Assembly: GCA_902826635.1 (NCBI GenBank)
Contig: CADEFQ010000005.1
Span: 82,210 to 117,238, forward strand
Reading direction: 5' to 3'
DNA from: an uncultured Pseudomonadota bacterium
Lineage (GTDB): Bacteria > Pseudomonadota > Gammaproteobacteria > Steroidobacterales > Steroidobacteraceae
Length of the DNA stretch: 35,029 bases
The notes under the pieces are model-generated. The model was given only the letters and a program-made list of their open reading frames with translations. It was not told where the DNA came from and searched no databases. Numbering within the stretch: position 1 is the first letter of the stretch; each line of letters starts with the position of its first letter. Below, in pieces: positions 15,279-23,533 of the stretch. Both the position numbers and the translations under genes were made by a program.

Positions 15279-15851
15279 ATGCATACTCGGGCGAGGTCGA
15301 GGCCCGTCACGGCGGCGCGCATTCCGAATCGGCCGGTGCTCAGCGCCATCCGGATACTGCGTGGCCACCGGGTCATTCTGGACAGCGACTTGGCCGCGAT
15401 CTATGGCGTGACCACGAAACGGCTCAACGAGGCGGTCAAGCGCAACGCCGGTCGATTTCCGGCGGATTTCATGTTTCGGCTCACTCGCGAAGAGGTCGCC
15501 GGTTTGAGGTCGCAGATTGCGACCTCAAACCGCACCACGGGACATCGGGGCGGTCGCCGCCACCTCCCGTTTGTTTTCACCGAACACGGCGCGATCCAGG
15601 CGGCAAACATTCTCAACAGCGCCCGCGCCGTGAAGATGGGCATCTACGTGGTGCGTGCCTTCGTCCTGTTGCGCAGCTTTCTCAAGTCGAACAGGGAACT
15701 CACCCGGCGCCTCGAGCAGCTCGAAGCGCGCATTGAAAAGAAGTTCTCCGCTCATGACGACACGATTGCCGCCATGCTCTCGGCGATCCGAAGCCTCACG
15801 GCGCTTCCGGTGCCGCGCCGGCGCGGCATCGGTTTCACCGCGGAGATCTGA
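15279..15851 (+). CDS. ORF6N-domain DNA-binding protein (phage antirepressor type)
   Basis: A 190-residue protein. Residues about 20-105 match the ORF6N domain, a predicted DNA-binding domain of phage and chromosomal proteins: ILRGHRVILDSDLAAIYGV, VKRNAGRFPADFMFRLT, LRSQIATSN and GGRRHLPFVFTEHG. Residues 120-165 are helical and likely coiled-coil (ELTRRLEQLEARIEKK), probably for oligomerisation. The ATG at 15279 is chosen because the frame before it carries no similarity and overlaps the promoter zone of the Rieske gene. No other phage gene is present, so it is an isolated cargo-like gene. The DNA encoding GLRSQIATSNR contains a perfect 15-bp inverted repeat. Its target and role are unknown; a transcriptional or antirepressor function is a family-level inference. 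Confidence 0.8.
   Translation: MHTRARSRPVTAARIPNRPVLSAIRILRGHRVILDSDLAAIYGVTTKRLNEAVKRNAGRFPADFMFRLTREEVAGLRSQIATSNRTTGHRGGRRHLPFVFTEHGAIQAANILNSARAVKMGIYVVRAFVLLRSFLKSNRELTRRLEQLEARIEKKFSAHDDTIAAMLSAIRSLTALPVPRRRGIGFTAEI
15500..15532. repeat. Perfect 15-bp inverted repeat inside the ORF6N gene
   Basis: CGGTTTGAGGTCGCA (15500-15514) and its exact reverse complement (15518-15532) are separated by GAT. The repeat encodes the conserved GLRSQIATSNR segment. It could be a protein-binding site or an mRNA hairpin; a chance arm of this length is unlikely. Confidence 0.9.
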
Positions 15852-15863
15852 CCGACGCCCACG

Positions 15864-16346
15864 TTACACGGCCGGCCCGGCATCCCTCGCCCGCCGCAGC
15901 GCCTCGAGATCGAACTTCGTCATCTGCATCATCGCCTGCATCACGCGCTGCGCGGTCGCCGGATCCGGGTTATTCAAGAGGTCGGGCAGCTCGCGCGGCA
16001 CCACCTGCCAGGTGACCCCGAACCGGTCGGTGAGCCAGCCGCATTGCATCGGCTGGCCGCCCGCCGCAAGCTTCGCCCACATGTCGTCGACTTCGGCCTG
16101 GCTGTCACAGTTCACGACAAGGGAGATGCCGGGCGTGATCTTGTAGTGCGGGCCGCCGTTCAGCGCGACGAACGCGAGACCATCGAGCGTGACGGTCGTC
16201 ATGACCTGACCCTTTGGGCCGGGCCCCGAGTCGCCGTAACGCAGCGTCTTGCCGACACTCGAGTTGCGGAAGATCGAGACGTAGAAATCGCGAGCCTGTT
16301 CGGCCTGCCCGTCGAACCACAGAAACGGAGTGATGCGTTGTTTCAT
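15864..16346 (-). CDS. VOC-superfamily protein, PhnB-like
   Basis: A 160-residue cytoplasmic protein with the glyoxalase/bleomycin-resistance/dioxygenase (VOC) fold in its PhnB/3-demethylubiquinone-methyltransferase-like form. The family opening is ITPFLWFDGQAEQARDFYVSIF, followed by VTLDGLAFVALNGGPHYKITPGISLVVNCDSQ and GWLTDRFGVTWQVVP. The C-terminal tail DPATAQRVMQAMMQMTKFDLEAL is typical of these proteins. The biochemical role of this subfamily is mostly unknown. I chose the ATG at 16346 (MKQRITPF) because it matches relatives; an upstream frame extension adds 13 unrelated residues. It lies 47 bases after the amidohydrolase on the same strand and converges on the ORF6N gene with 12 bases between stops. 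Confidence 0.85.
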   Translation of the reverse strand: MKQRITPFLWFDGQAEQARDFYVSIFRNSSVGKTLRYGDSGPGPKGQVMTTVTLDGLAFVALNGGPHYKITPGISLVVNCDSQAEVDDMWAKLAAGGQPMQCGWLTDRFGVTWQVVPRELPDLLNNPDPATAQRVMQAMMQMTKFDLEALRRARDAGPAV

Positions 16347-16393
16347 AGTGTTCCAAGGACGGGCCGGGCGGGCCCTCCCCGACAAAGTCGCCT

Positions 16394-17704
16394 TCAGTGC
16401 TTGAAGAGCTGCCCGCCCTTCACGACCACGGCCACGTCCTGCAGGCGACGAATGTCCGCAAGCGGATCGCCCCGGACCGCGATCACGTCGCCGTAGTGCC
16501 CCGGCGTCACCGCACCGACCCGGTCCGACCAGCCCATGTACTGCGCCGCGACCGAGGTCGCCGACTTGATCGCCTCCATCGGCGTCATGCCGCGCTCGAC
16601 CATGATCGGGAACTGCCGCGCGTTGAGCCCGTGCGGATACACCCCCGCGTCGGTGCCGTACACGATCGCCACGCCCGCGGCATGCGCGCGCGTGAAGCCC
16701 TGGCGCTGCGCCTCGGTGGTCTCGGCGTTCTTGCGCAGGAACTCCTCCGGCCAGCCCTGGCGACGGCCCTCCGTGTCGATGTAGTCGCCGTTGTAGACAT
16801 CCATCGACAGCGCGACATGGTGCTCGCGCGCGAGGGCGATGCCCTCGTCGTCGATCAGGGATGCATGTTCGATCGTGTCGGCGCCTGCAAGGATCGCTTC
16901 CTTGATCGAACGCGCGCCGTGCGCGTGCGCGGCCACCTTGCGCCCGGCGGCGTGAGCCACGACGACGACGGCCGCGATCTCCTCGGGCGTCATCTCCGGC
17001 TCGCCCGGCACGCCCCCGTACGCCAGCACGGCGCCCGAAGCGATCACCTTGAGCAGATCAGCGCCTCCGTCGATGGCGGCCTGCGCCTTCGCGCGAAATG
17101 CCGCCGCGCCGCGGGCCACGCCCATGCGGACCTCGGCCGGGGTGTCCGCCTCGGCCACGCCCGGGATCAGGAGGTCGCCGCCGCCGCCCGGGATCGTGAG
17201 GTAGTAGCCGACGACCTGCATGCGCGGCCCGGCGACCTCGCCCCGGTTTATCGCATCGCGCAACGCGCGATCCGTCCACGCAATGTAGGTCCCGACGTTG
17301 CGCACGGTCGTGAAGCCGGCGAGCAGTGTCGCGGCGGCGAATTCGCGCGACAACGCGAGTTGCTCCGCCTGCGTGCGACGAAAGTAGACGCGCAGGTCCG
17401 AGGTGTCCTCCGGCCGTTCGGTGATATGCGTATGCATGTCGATCAGGCCCGGCAGGCAGGTGTAGCCCGCGAGATCGAGCACCCGGACGCCGCGCGGCGC
17501 GCGGCGGCCCGGCTCGACGCTCGCGATTCGCCCGTTGCGGATCACGACGGTCGCGTCGGCGCGCGCCGTGTCCGCGACCCCGTCGATCAGGGTTCCGCAC
17601 TGCAGGGCGATCGAGCCCGAATCGGGCGGATCGGGGACAGGGGTCGAAGCACAGGCGCATGCGAGGGCCGCCAGCGCCGTCACGATCGGGGTCACGACTT
17701 TCAT
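16394..17704 (-). CDS. Lipoprotein metal-dependent amidohydrolase (imidazolonepropionase/prolidase-like)
   Basis: A 436-residue hydrolase of the amidohydrolase superfamily. The N-terminus MKVVTPIVTALAALAC is a lipoprotein signal with Cys16 as the likely lipidated residue, so the enzyme should be membrane-anchored on the periplasmic side. The metal site is complete: His91 and His93 in IDMHTHI, Lys219 in LLKVIASG (the residue usually carboxylated), His260 and His262 in AAHAHG, His280 in IEHASL and Asp352 in YGTDAG. This is the subgroup that includes Xaa-Pro and Xaa-Arg dipeptidases and many uncharacterised members. The ATG at 17704 starts exactly at the signal peptide. The gene is divergent from the TPR-sulfotransferase and followed by the VOC gene. 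Substrate unknown; a dipeptide or N-acyl amino acid is plausible. Confidence 0.9.
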   Translation of the reverse strand: MKVVTPIVTALAALACACASTPVPDPPDSGSIALQCGTLIDGVADTARADATVVIRNGRIASVEPGRRAPRGVRVLDLAGYTCLPGLIDMHTHITERPEDTSDLRVYFRRTQAEQLALSREFAAATLLAGFTTVRNVGTYIAWTDRALRDAINRGEVAGPRMQVVGYYLTIPGGGGDLLIPGVAEADTPAEVRMGVARGAAAFRAKAQAAIDGGADLLKVIASGAVLAYGGVPGEPEMTPEEIAAVVVVAHAAGRKVAAHAHGARSIKEAILAGADTIEHASLIDDEGIALAREHHVALSMDVYNGDYIDTEGRRQGWPEEFLRKNAETTEAQRQGFTRAHAAGVAIVYGTDAGVYPHGLNARQFPIMVERGMTPMEAIKSATSVAAQYMGWSDRVGAVTPGHYGDVIAVRGDPLADIRRLQDVAVVVKGGQLFKH

Positions 17705-17711
17705 CGCGCCG

Positions 17712-17740
17712 ATTATGACCCCGCCGCGGGCCGTTGCCAT
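17712..17740 (-). promoter_or_regulatory. Candidate promoter of the amidohydrolase (possibly leaderless)
   Basis: Minus strand ATGGCA (17735-17740) and CATAAT (17712-17717) are separated by 17 bases and match -35 and -10 boxes at 4 of 6 and 5 of 6 positions. Only seven bases separate the -10 from the ATG at 17704, so transcription would begin at or next to the start codon. Confidence 0.4.
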
Positions 17741-17769
17741 CGACCCCGCGTGGCCCGCATGCAACACGT

Positions 17770-17798
17770 TTGACAATGCCCCTGCGCCGGTTTCTGAT
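17770..17798 (+). promoter_or_regulatory. Candidate sigma-70 promoter of the sulfotransferase-receptor pair
   Basis: TTGACA (17770-17775), a perfect -35, then 17 bases and TCTGAT (17793-17798), a 4-of-6 match to the -10. The expected start of transcription near 17805 leaves a leader of about 30 bases before the ATG at 17836. Confidence 0.5.
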
Positions 17799-17835
17799 AG
17801 CTGTCGCGTGATATCAGCCCCCATCAGACGACGGA

Positions 17836-19851
17836 ATGTCTAGCGCGCCGGAGCCGGTGGGCACGCTGGATGTCGCGCTCGCACACGCGGCGCAGTTGCT
17901 CGCGACCGACCCGGGGCTCGCGGCGGAACAAGCGACCGAGATCCTGGCCGCGGTGCCCGGGCATCCGGCGGCTGCCCTGACCCTTGCCAGGGCGCACCGA
18001 TTGCAGGGCCATGGCGCGGCGGCGCTCGCCGTTCTTGAACCCCTCGCGCGTGCCCAGCCGAACTCGGCCGCGGCCCATCTCGAGCTGGGCCTTGCCCTCG
18101 CGAACGCCCACCGCGGCGACGACGCGATCCTCGCATTGCGCCGCGCCGTCAAGCTGAAACCGGACCTGCCCGACGCCTGGTGCATCCTCGGCGATCACCT
18201 GACATTGCTCGGCGAAACCGCGGCCGCCGATGCGGCCTACGCCCAGCACATCCGCTATTCGACGCGCGATCCGCGGCTGCTCGAGCCCGCCGCCGCGTTG
18301 TGCGAGGGGCGCATCGCCGACGCCGAGCACCTGCTGCGCGGGCACCTTAAGCAGCACCCGACCGACGTCGCCGCGATCCGCATGCTCGCCGAAGTGGGTG
18401 CGCGGATCGGCCGTTACGGCGACGCCGAAAAGCTGCTCTCCCGTTGCCTCGAACTCGCTCCGGGCTTCCTCGCCGCACGACACAACCTTGCGGTCGTGCT
18501 GCAAAAGCAGGCGAAGCTTGCGGCGGCGGTCTCGGAAGTCGATCTGCTGCTGACCGCCGACCCGGCCAATCCGGGCTATCGCAACCTCGCAGCGTCGCTG
18601 GCCGCGCGGCTCGGCGACATGGCGCGTGCGATCGGCATCTACGAGGGCGTGCTGCGCGAGTACCCGCGCCAGCCGAAGCTCTGGATGAGCTATGGGCACA
18701 CGTTGAAGACGGCCGGCCGTTCAGCCGACGCGATCGACGCCTATCGACGCTGCCTCGGGTTGGCGCCCCATCTCGGTGAAGCCTGGTGGAGCCTCGCGAA
18801 TCTCAAGACATTCCGGTTCTCCGCGGCCGACATGGCCGCCATGCGCCGGCAGCTCGAGCGCGAGGATCTCGCCGACGAGGACCGCTTCCATTTCGATTTC
18901 GCGCTCGGCAAGGCGCTCGAGGATGCGGGCGACTACGCGGCCTCGTTCGGGCACTACGAAGCCGGCAACCATCTGCGCCGAAACAACATCGCGTGGTCCG
19001 CAGCGGACTATACGGCCCACGTCAAAGGGTCGAAATCGGTGCTGGCGGCAGGGTTCTTCGCCGCACGGGCAGGATGGGGCGCGACGGCGCGCGACCCCAT
19101 CTTCATCGTCGGCTTGCCGCGCGCCGGCTCGACACTGATCGAGCAGATCCTGTCGAGCCACTCGCAGGTCGAAGGCACGATGGAACTGCCCGACATCATC
19201 CAGATCGCGCGCGAGCTCGGTGGCGCGACGGCGCGCGGCCCCGAGTCACGCTATTTCGAAACCCTCGCCCAGTTACCTCGCGAAGAATGCGCGCGGCTCG
19301 GCGAGCGCTACCTCGCGCAGACCCGCATCCAGCGCCACAGCACGGCACCCCGTTTCATCGACAAGATGCCGAACAACTTCGCGCACATCGGCCTCATGCA
19401 CCTGATGTTGCCGAACGCGAGGATTGTCGATGCGCGGCGCCATCCGCTCGGCTGCTGCTTCTCCGCCTTCAAGCAGCATTTCGCCCGCGGGCAGGCCTTC
19501 AGCTACAGCCTCGAAGACCTCGGGCGCTACTACCGGGACTACGTCGAGCTGATGGCGCACTACGATTCGGTCCTGCCAGGCCGGGTGCATCGGGTGATCT
19601 ACGAGCGAATGGTCGACGACACCGAAGCCGAGGTGCGGCGTCTGCTCGAGTACTGCGGCCTCGATTTCGAGCCTGCGTGCCTGAATTTCCATGAGAACGA
19701 TCGCGCGGTGCGCACCGCGAGCTCCGAGCAGGTGCGCCGCCCCATCTATCGCGACAGCCTCGACCAGTGGCGCCATTTCGAGCCGTGGCTCGATCCGCTG
19801 AAGCAGGCGCTCGCGCCGATCGTCGAGTCCTATCCTGATCCGCCTACCTGA
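17836..19851 (+). CDS. TPR-repeat sulfotransferase
   Basis: A 671-residue two-part protein. Residues about 10-320 are tetratricopeptide repeats, with clear units around AAAHLELGLALANAHRGDDAILALRRAV, AEKLLSRCLELAP and AIDAYRRCLGLAP (each split by typical Gly, Ala and Pro positions). Residues about 420-670 form a sulfotransferase domain (Sulfotransfer_3 type) with the PAPS-binding loop in IFIVGLPRAGSTLIEQIL (423-440) and a 3'-phosphate region near VDARRHPLGCCFSAFKQ. It should transfer sulfate from PAPS to an unknown acceptor, with the repeats binding the acceptor or a partner. No signal peptide, so cytoplasmic. The TonB-dependent receptor starts 22 bases downstream, so the two are probably one operon. 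Substrate unknown. Confidence 0.9.
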   Translation: MSSAPEPVGTLDVALAHAAQLLATDPGLAAEQATEILAAVPGHPAAALTLARAHRLQGHGAAALAVLEPLARAQPNSAAAHLELGLALANAHRGDDAILALRRAVKLKPDLPDAWCILGDHLTLLGETAAADAAYAQHIRYSTRDPRLLEPAAALCEGRIADAEHLLRGHLKQHPTDVAAIRMLAEVGARIGRYGDAEKLLSRCLELAPGFLAARHNLAVVLQKQAKLAAAVSEVDLLLTADPANPGYRNLAASLAARLGDMARAIGIYEGVLREYPRQPKLWMSYGHTLKTAGRSADAIDAYRRCLGLAPHLGEAWWSLANLKTFRFSAADMAAMRRQLEREDLADEDRFHFDFALGKALEDAGDYAASFGHYEAGNHLRRNNIAWSAADYTAHVKGSKSVLAAGFFAARAGWGATARDPIFIVGLPRAGSTLIEQILSSHSQVEGTMELPDIIQIARELGGATARGPESRYFETLAQLPREECARLGERYLAQTRIQRHSTAPRFIDKMPNNFAHIGLMHLMLPNARIVDARRHPLGCCFSAFKQHFARGQAFSYSLEDLGRYYRDYVELMAHYDSVLPGRVHRVIYERMVDDTEAEVRRLLEYCGLDFEPACLNFHENDRAVRTASSEQVRRPIYRDSLDQWRHFEPWLDPLKQALAPIVESYPDPPT

Positions 19852-19873
19852 CAAGAAAACGGGGAGTCGAGCC

Positions 19874-22330
19874 ATGACACGAAGCAAGAAACGAAAACTT
19901 CAGCGCCTGCAGGCCGCTCCGCCACGTGCGGTTGGCATGCGCGGTGGCTCGCGGGCCGCGCCGCTCGTCTCGACGGCCGTACTCGCCGTGCTGTCGACGG
20001 CGCAGGCGCAGAGCCCGCCGACCAGCACGAGCGGCGGACTCGAAGAAGTGATCGTCACGGCGCAGAAGCGCGAGGAGAGCCTGCAGGACGTGCCCATCAG
20101 CATCCAGGCCCTCGGCTCGCAGAAGCTCGAGGAACTGCACGTTTCCGATTTCGACGACTACGCCAAGTTCCTGCCGAGCCTGTCGTATTCGACCGGTGGA
20201 CCCGGTTTCGCCCGTGTCTATTTCCGTGGCGTCGCGGCCGGCGACAACGGCAACCATTCCGGTTCCCAGCCGAGCGTCGGCATTTATCTCGACGAGCAGC
20301 CGATCACGACGATCCAGGGCTCGCTCGACCTGCACATGTACGACATCGCCCGGGTTGAAGGTCTCGCGGGACCCCAGGGCACGCTGTATGGCGCGAGCTC
20401 GCAAGCGGGCACGGTGCGCATCATCACCAACAAGCCGGACCCGTCGGGCTTCGCCGCCGGCTACGATCTCGAAGGCAGTGTGCTCGAGGGCGGCGGCGGA
20501 TATGTCGCCGAAGGCTTCGTGAACATCCCGGTTTCGGAGCGCACGGCGGTGCGCCTCGTCGGCTGGGCGACCAAGACGCCGGGTTACATCGACAACGTGC
20601 CGGGCACCATCACCTTTCCCACGGCGAGCTCCGTTGCGGGCAGGCCCATCACCGCGAACAACGCCGCTTACGTCAAGGATGCGTACAACGACACCGAGAC
20701 TTACGGCGCCCGCGCGGCGCTGCGCATCGACCTCAACGACAGCTGGACGATCACGCCGCAGGTGATGGTTCAGAACCAGAAGAGCGGCGGCGGCTTCTCG
20801 TACGATCCGGCGCTCGGGGATCTCGAGATCAGCCGTTATCGCTCCGAGAAGTTCGACGACAAATGGGGCCAGGCCGCGCTGACGGTCGAGGGCAAGATCG
20901 CGAACCTCGATCTCGTCTACGCGGCCTCGTATCTCAAGCGTGAGACCACGGGCGATTCGGACTACTCCGACTACACGTACTTCTACGACGTCGTCTACGG
21001 CTCTTACCTGAACTCCGACACCGACGTGGTAAACGCGTCGCAGTATTTCCTCAGCGACGACCGGTACCAGCGCTGGAGCCAGGAGCTGCGGGTTTCCTCG
21101 GATCCCACCCAGCGCCTGCGCTTCGTCGCCGGTGTGTTCGCACAACGCCAGCAGCACCGGATCGAGCAGAACTACAAGGTCGACACGCTCGATCCCGGGC
21201 TCGCCGTCACGGGCTACCCGGGCACCATCTGGCTCACGCAGCAAGTGCGGGTCGATCGGGACTTCGCCGTCTTCGGCGAGCTCACCTTCGATTTCACCGA
21301 GAAGCTGTCCTTGCTCGGCGGGTTTCGCTGGTACGACTCCGACAACACCCTCCAGGGTTACTACGGCTATTCGGATGCATTCAGCGGCAGCGGCAACAGC
21401 GGCGAGACGCTCTGCAGCTTCCAGGCCGGGGATGCGCGATTCGACCGCTCGGGCTGGATTCCCTTCGGCGGCGCGCCGTGCAGGAACCTCGACCGGGGGA
21501 AGAAAGAGGACGGTGTGAGCCCCAAGCTCACGCTCACCTACAAGTTCGACAGTGATCGCCTCGTTTACGCCACGTATTCGGAAGGCTTCCGGCCCGGCGG
21601 CCCCAATCGGCGCGGCAATTTCGAGCCCTACAAGTCGGACACGCTCTACAACTACGAGGTCGGCTGGAAATCGAGCTGGCTCGAGAATCGCTTCCGGTTC
21701 AACGGCGCCGTCTTCTACCAGGACTGGGACGACTTCCAGTTCTCGTTCCTCGGCCTGAACGGGCTCACGAACATCGTCAACGCGGGCGGCGCAAACATCA
21801 AGGGTGTGGAAGCGGATCTCAACTGGGCCGCGACCGATCGCCTGCTGCTGAGCGGCAGCGTGACTTTCCTCAAGAGTGAGCTGACCAAGGACTTCTGCGA
21901 GAACCTGAGCCCCACGGGCGTACCGCTTCCGCCCGCCCAATGCGATGCGGTGAGCTTCGCTCCAAAAGGCACCGAGTTGCCGGTCGCGCCCAAGTTCAAG
22001 GGCAACCTGATCGCGCGCTACAGCTTCCCGCTCGCGTCGTTCGAAGCGAACCTGCAGGGGGCGGTATCGTACGAAAGCGAGCGTCGCTCGGCGCTCATTC
22101 CGGCGGACGAAGTCTCGCTGGGCGGCCCGAATCGGGCCTACAGCGTCGCCGACTTCAGTTTCGGCCTCGGCAAGGACCGCTACTCGCTCGAGCTGTTCAT
22201 CGACAACGCCTTCGACAAGCGGGCGGACATCACGCGCTTCTCGCAGTGCGACGAACAGATCTGCACGCACCCCTACATCGTCACGAACCAGCCGCGCACG
22301 TACGGGCTGAAGTTCTCGCAACGCTTCTAG
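19874..22330 (+). CDS. TonB-dependent outer-membrane receptor
   Basis: An 818-residue active transporter of the outer membrane. A long basic N-region precedes the signal core VSTAVLAVLSTAQAQ (cleavage near 46). The TonB box region is EEVIVTAQKREESLQDVP (57 onward), followed by the plug domain (VYFRGV, DEQPITT, VEGLAGPQGTLYGASSQAGTV) and a 22-strand barrel ending in the aromatic terminus YGLKFSQRF. Extracellular loops contain Cys pairs (for example near GETLCSF and APCRNL, and QCDEQICTH), likely disulfides. The EEVIVTAQKREE type is common in receptors for complex organic substrates rather than siderophores, but the ligand cannot be predicted. GGGGAG lies eight bases before the ATG. An internal ATG (residue 22) would give a more standard signal peptide. 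Likely co-transcribed with the sulfotransferase. Confidence 0.95.
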   Translation: MTRSKKRKLQRLQAAPPRAVGMRGGSRAAPLVSTAVLAVLSTAQAQSPPTSTSGGLEEVIVTAQKREESLQDVPISIQALGSQKLEELHVSDFDDYAKFLPSLSYSTGGPGFARVYFRGVAAGDNGNHSGSQPSVGIYLDEQPITTIQGSLDLHMYDIARVEGLAGPQGTLYGASSQAGTVRIITNKPDPSGFAAGYDLEGSVLEGGGGYVAEGFVNIPVSERTAVRLVGWATKTPGYIDNVPGTITFPTASSVAGRPITANNAAYVKDAYNDTETYGARAALRIDLNDSWTITPQVMVQNQKSGGGFSYDPALGDLEISRYRSEKFDDKWGQAALTVEGKIANLDLVYAASYLKRETTGDSDYSDYTYFYDVVYGSYLNSDTDVVNASQYFLSDDRYQRWSQELRVSSDPTQRLRFVAGVFAQRQQHRIEQNYKVDTLDPGLAVTGYPGTIWLTQQVRVDRDFAVFGELTFDFTEKLSLLGGFRWYDSDNTLQGYYGYSDAFSGSGNSGETLCSFQAGDARFDRSGWIPFGGAPCRNLDRGKKEDGVSPKLTLTYKFDSDRLVYATYSEGFRPGGPNRRGNFEPYKSDTLYNYEVGWKSSWLENRFRFNGAVFYQDWDDFQFSFLGLNGLTNIVNAGGANIKGVEADLNWAATDRLLLSGSVTFLKSELTKDFCENLSPTGVPLPPAQCDAVSFAPKGTELPVAPKFKGNLIARYSFPLASFEANLQGAVSYESERRSALIPADEVSLGGPNRAYSVADFSFGLGKDRYSLELFIDNAFDKRADITRFSQCDEQICTHPYIVTNQPRTYGLKFSQRF

Positions 22331-22347
22331 GAACGGGGGAAAGGGGC

Positions 22348-22381
22348 CGGGAAGGCAGCCGGGCAACCGGCTGCTTTCCCG
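22348..22381. terminator. Strong hairpin between convergent operons
   Basis: A 15-bp stem with one G-U pair closes on a GCAA tetraloop (22363-22366): the left arm is 22348-22362 and the right arm 22367-22381. It lies between the receptor gene and the adaptor gene, which converge. There is no T-run, so it may act as a bidirectional mRNA-end stabiliser or a Rho-assisted terminator. Confidence 0.6.
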
Positions 22382-22423
22382 CGCGCCCATCACGGCGAGC
22401 GCCCATCAGGGCGGCATGCGCCG

Positions 22424-23533
22424 TCAGCTCGAACGCGACGCGGCGCCCTTGCGCTCCGCCACGACTTCCCCGCCCGCGGCCTTGATCGCAACGCGCTGAC
22501 CGGGCTGCAGGCGCTCGGCGCCGCGCACGACGATGCGATCGCCGGCGGCGATGCCACCCGCCACCTCGACGTGATCGAGGCGCCCGGCGCCCGTGGTGAC
22601 GCTGACGCGCTCGGCCTTGTCACCGGCGCCCACCCGGAACACGTACGCCTCGCCCTGCCGCAACACCACCGCATCGCGCGGGACCGTGACCGCCTTGCGC
22701 GCCGGCCCGCTCTGCAGCTCGACGCGGACCGCGGCACCGATCGGCCAGGCATCCTGCGCGAGCGCGACGCGTACTTCGAGCATGCGTGAGCGCTCGTCGC
22801 CCACCGGCACGATCGAGCGGATCTGGCTGCGTACCTCGCGCGCGTCGTCGAGCACGCGCACACTCTGGCCGCGCGCGAGCGAGGCCGCCGCCGCGAGGGG
22901 AGCGCGGGCGACGACCTCGACGCTGCGCGTATCGACGAGGCGGACGAGCGGCTCACCCACCGCGACGAATTCACCGATCGTGCGCAGGCGCTCCGCGACC
23001 TGGCCTGCAAACGGCGCGCGGATGGCGGTGCGCGCCAGTTCGAGCCGCGCGCGATCGCGCGCCACGCGCGCCTGCTCGAGTTCCTGCTCCGCCATCGCGA
23101 GGCGCGATTCGGCCTCGTCGATCTGGTTGCGCGAGGCGATGTTCTGCGCCGCGAGCGTTTGCAGTCGATCACGCTGCGTGCGCAGCAGCGTGACGTTGGC
23201 ATCGAGGCGTTTCACCGCGGCTTCGTTGTCGCGCACGTTGAGCGCGATCCTCGCGGCGTCGAGCCGCGCTACGACGGCGCCCTTCGCCACCGCGGCGCCC
23301 GGCTCGGCGATCCACTGGATCGGCGCGGCGACTTCGGCCGAGAGGCGTGCGTCGGCGCGGCTCACGATCGTGCCGGTCGCGAACACGTGCGGCGCCTGTT
23401 CCTCGGCCTTCGCCGTCGCGACGACGACCGAAGCCGCCGGCGCCTCGTCCGCCGCGTGGGCGGGATCCCAGCAGAAGAGCCACTTCAGGAGCAGCGCGAA
23501 AATCAGCGGGATTCGAAGCTCGGAGGCGACCAT
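22424..23533 (-). CDS. RND efflux periplasmic adaptor (membrane fusion protein)
   Basis: A 369-residue HlyD/AcrA-type adaptor linking an inner-membrane RND pump with an outer-membrane channel. An N-terminal signal (LRIPLIFALLLKWLFCW, cleavage near AHA) is followed by a barrel-sandwich segment (IVSRADARLSAEVAAPIQWI), a long coiled-coil hairpin (about 100-165, AKRLDANVTLLRTQRDRLQTL region and the EAESRLAMAEQELEQARVARD stretch), the second lipoyl half APFAGQVAERLRTIGEFV, and beta-barrel and membrane-proximal domains. No lipoprotein Cys is evident after the signal. The ATG at 23533 has AAAGGA seven bases upstream and overlaps the pump gene by 31 bases. An outer-membrane TolC-like channel is not encoded here. 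Substrate unknown. Confidence 0.92.
   Translation of the reverse strand: MVASELRIPLIFALLLKWLFCWDPAHAADEAPAASVVVATAKAEEQAPHVFATGTIVSRADARLSAEVAAPIQWIAEPGAAVAKGAVVARLDAARIALNVRDNEAAVKRLDANVTLLRTQRDRLQTLAAQNIASRNQIDEAESRLAMAEQELEQARVARDRARLELARTAIRAPFAGQVAERLRTIGEFVAVGEPLVRLVDTRSVEVVARAPLAAAASLARGQSVRVLDDAREVRSQIRSIVPVGDERSRMLEVRVALAQDAWPIGAAVRVELQSGPARKAVTVPRDAVVLRQGEAYVFRVGAGDKAERVSVTTGAGRLDHVEVAGGIAAGDRIVVRGAERLQPGQRVAIKAAGGEVVAERKGAASRSS

Noticed and set aside
15279-15851. Prophage remnant around the ORF6N gene
   Set aside because: No integrase, att-like repeat or other phage gene in the flanks; neighbours are ordinary chromosomal genes with similar base composition.
19844-22393. Long open frame opposite the TonB receptor gene
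   Set aside because: Arg/Glu/Val-rich composition without domain motifs; a shadow of GC-rich codon use. The plus-strand receptor is unambiguous.
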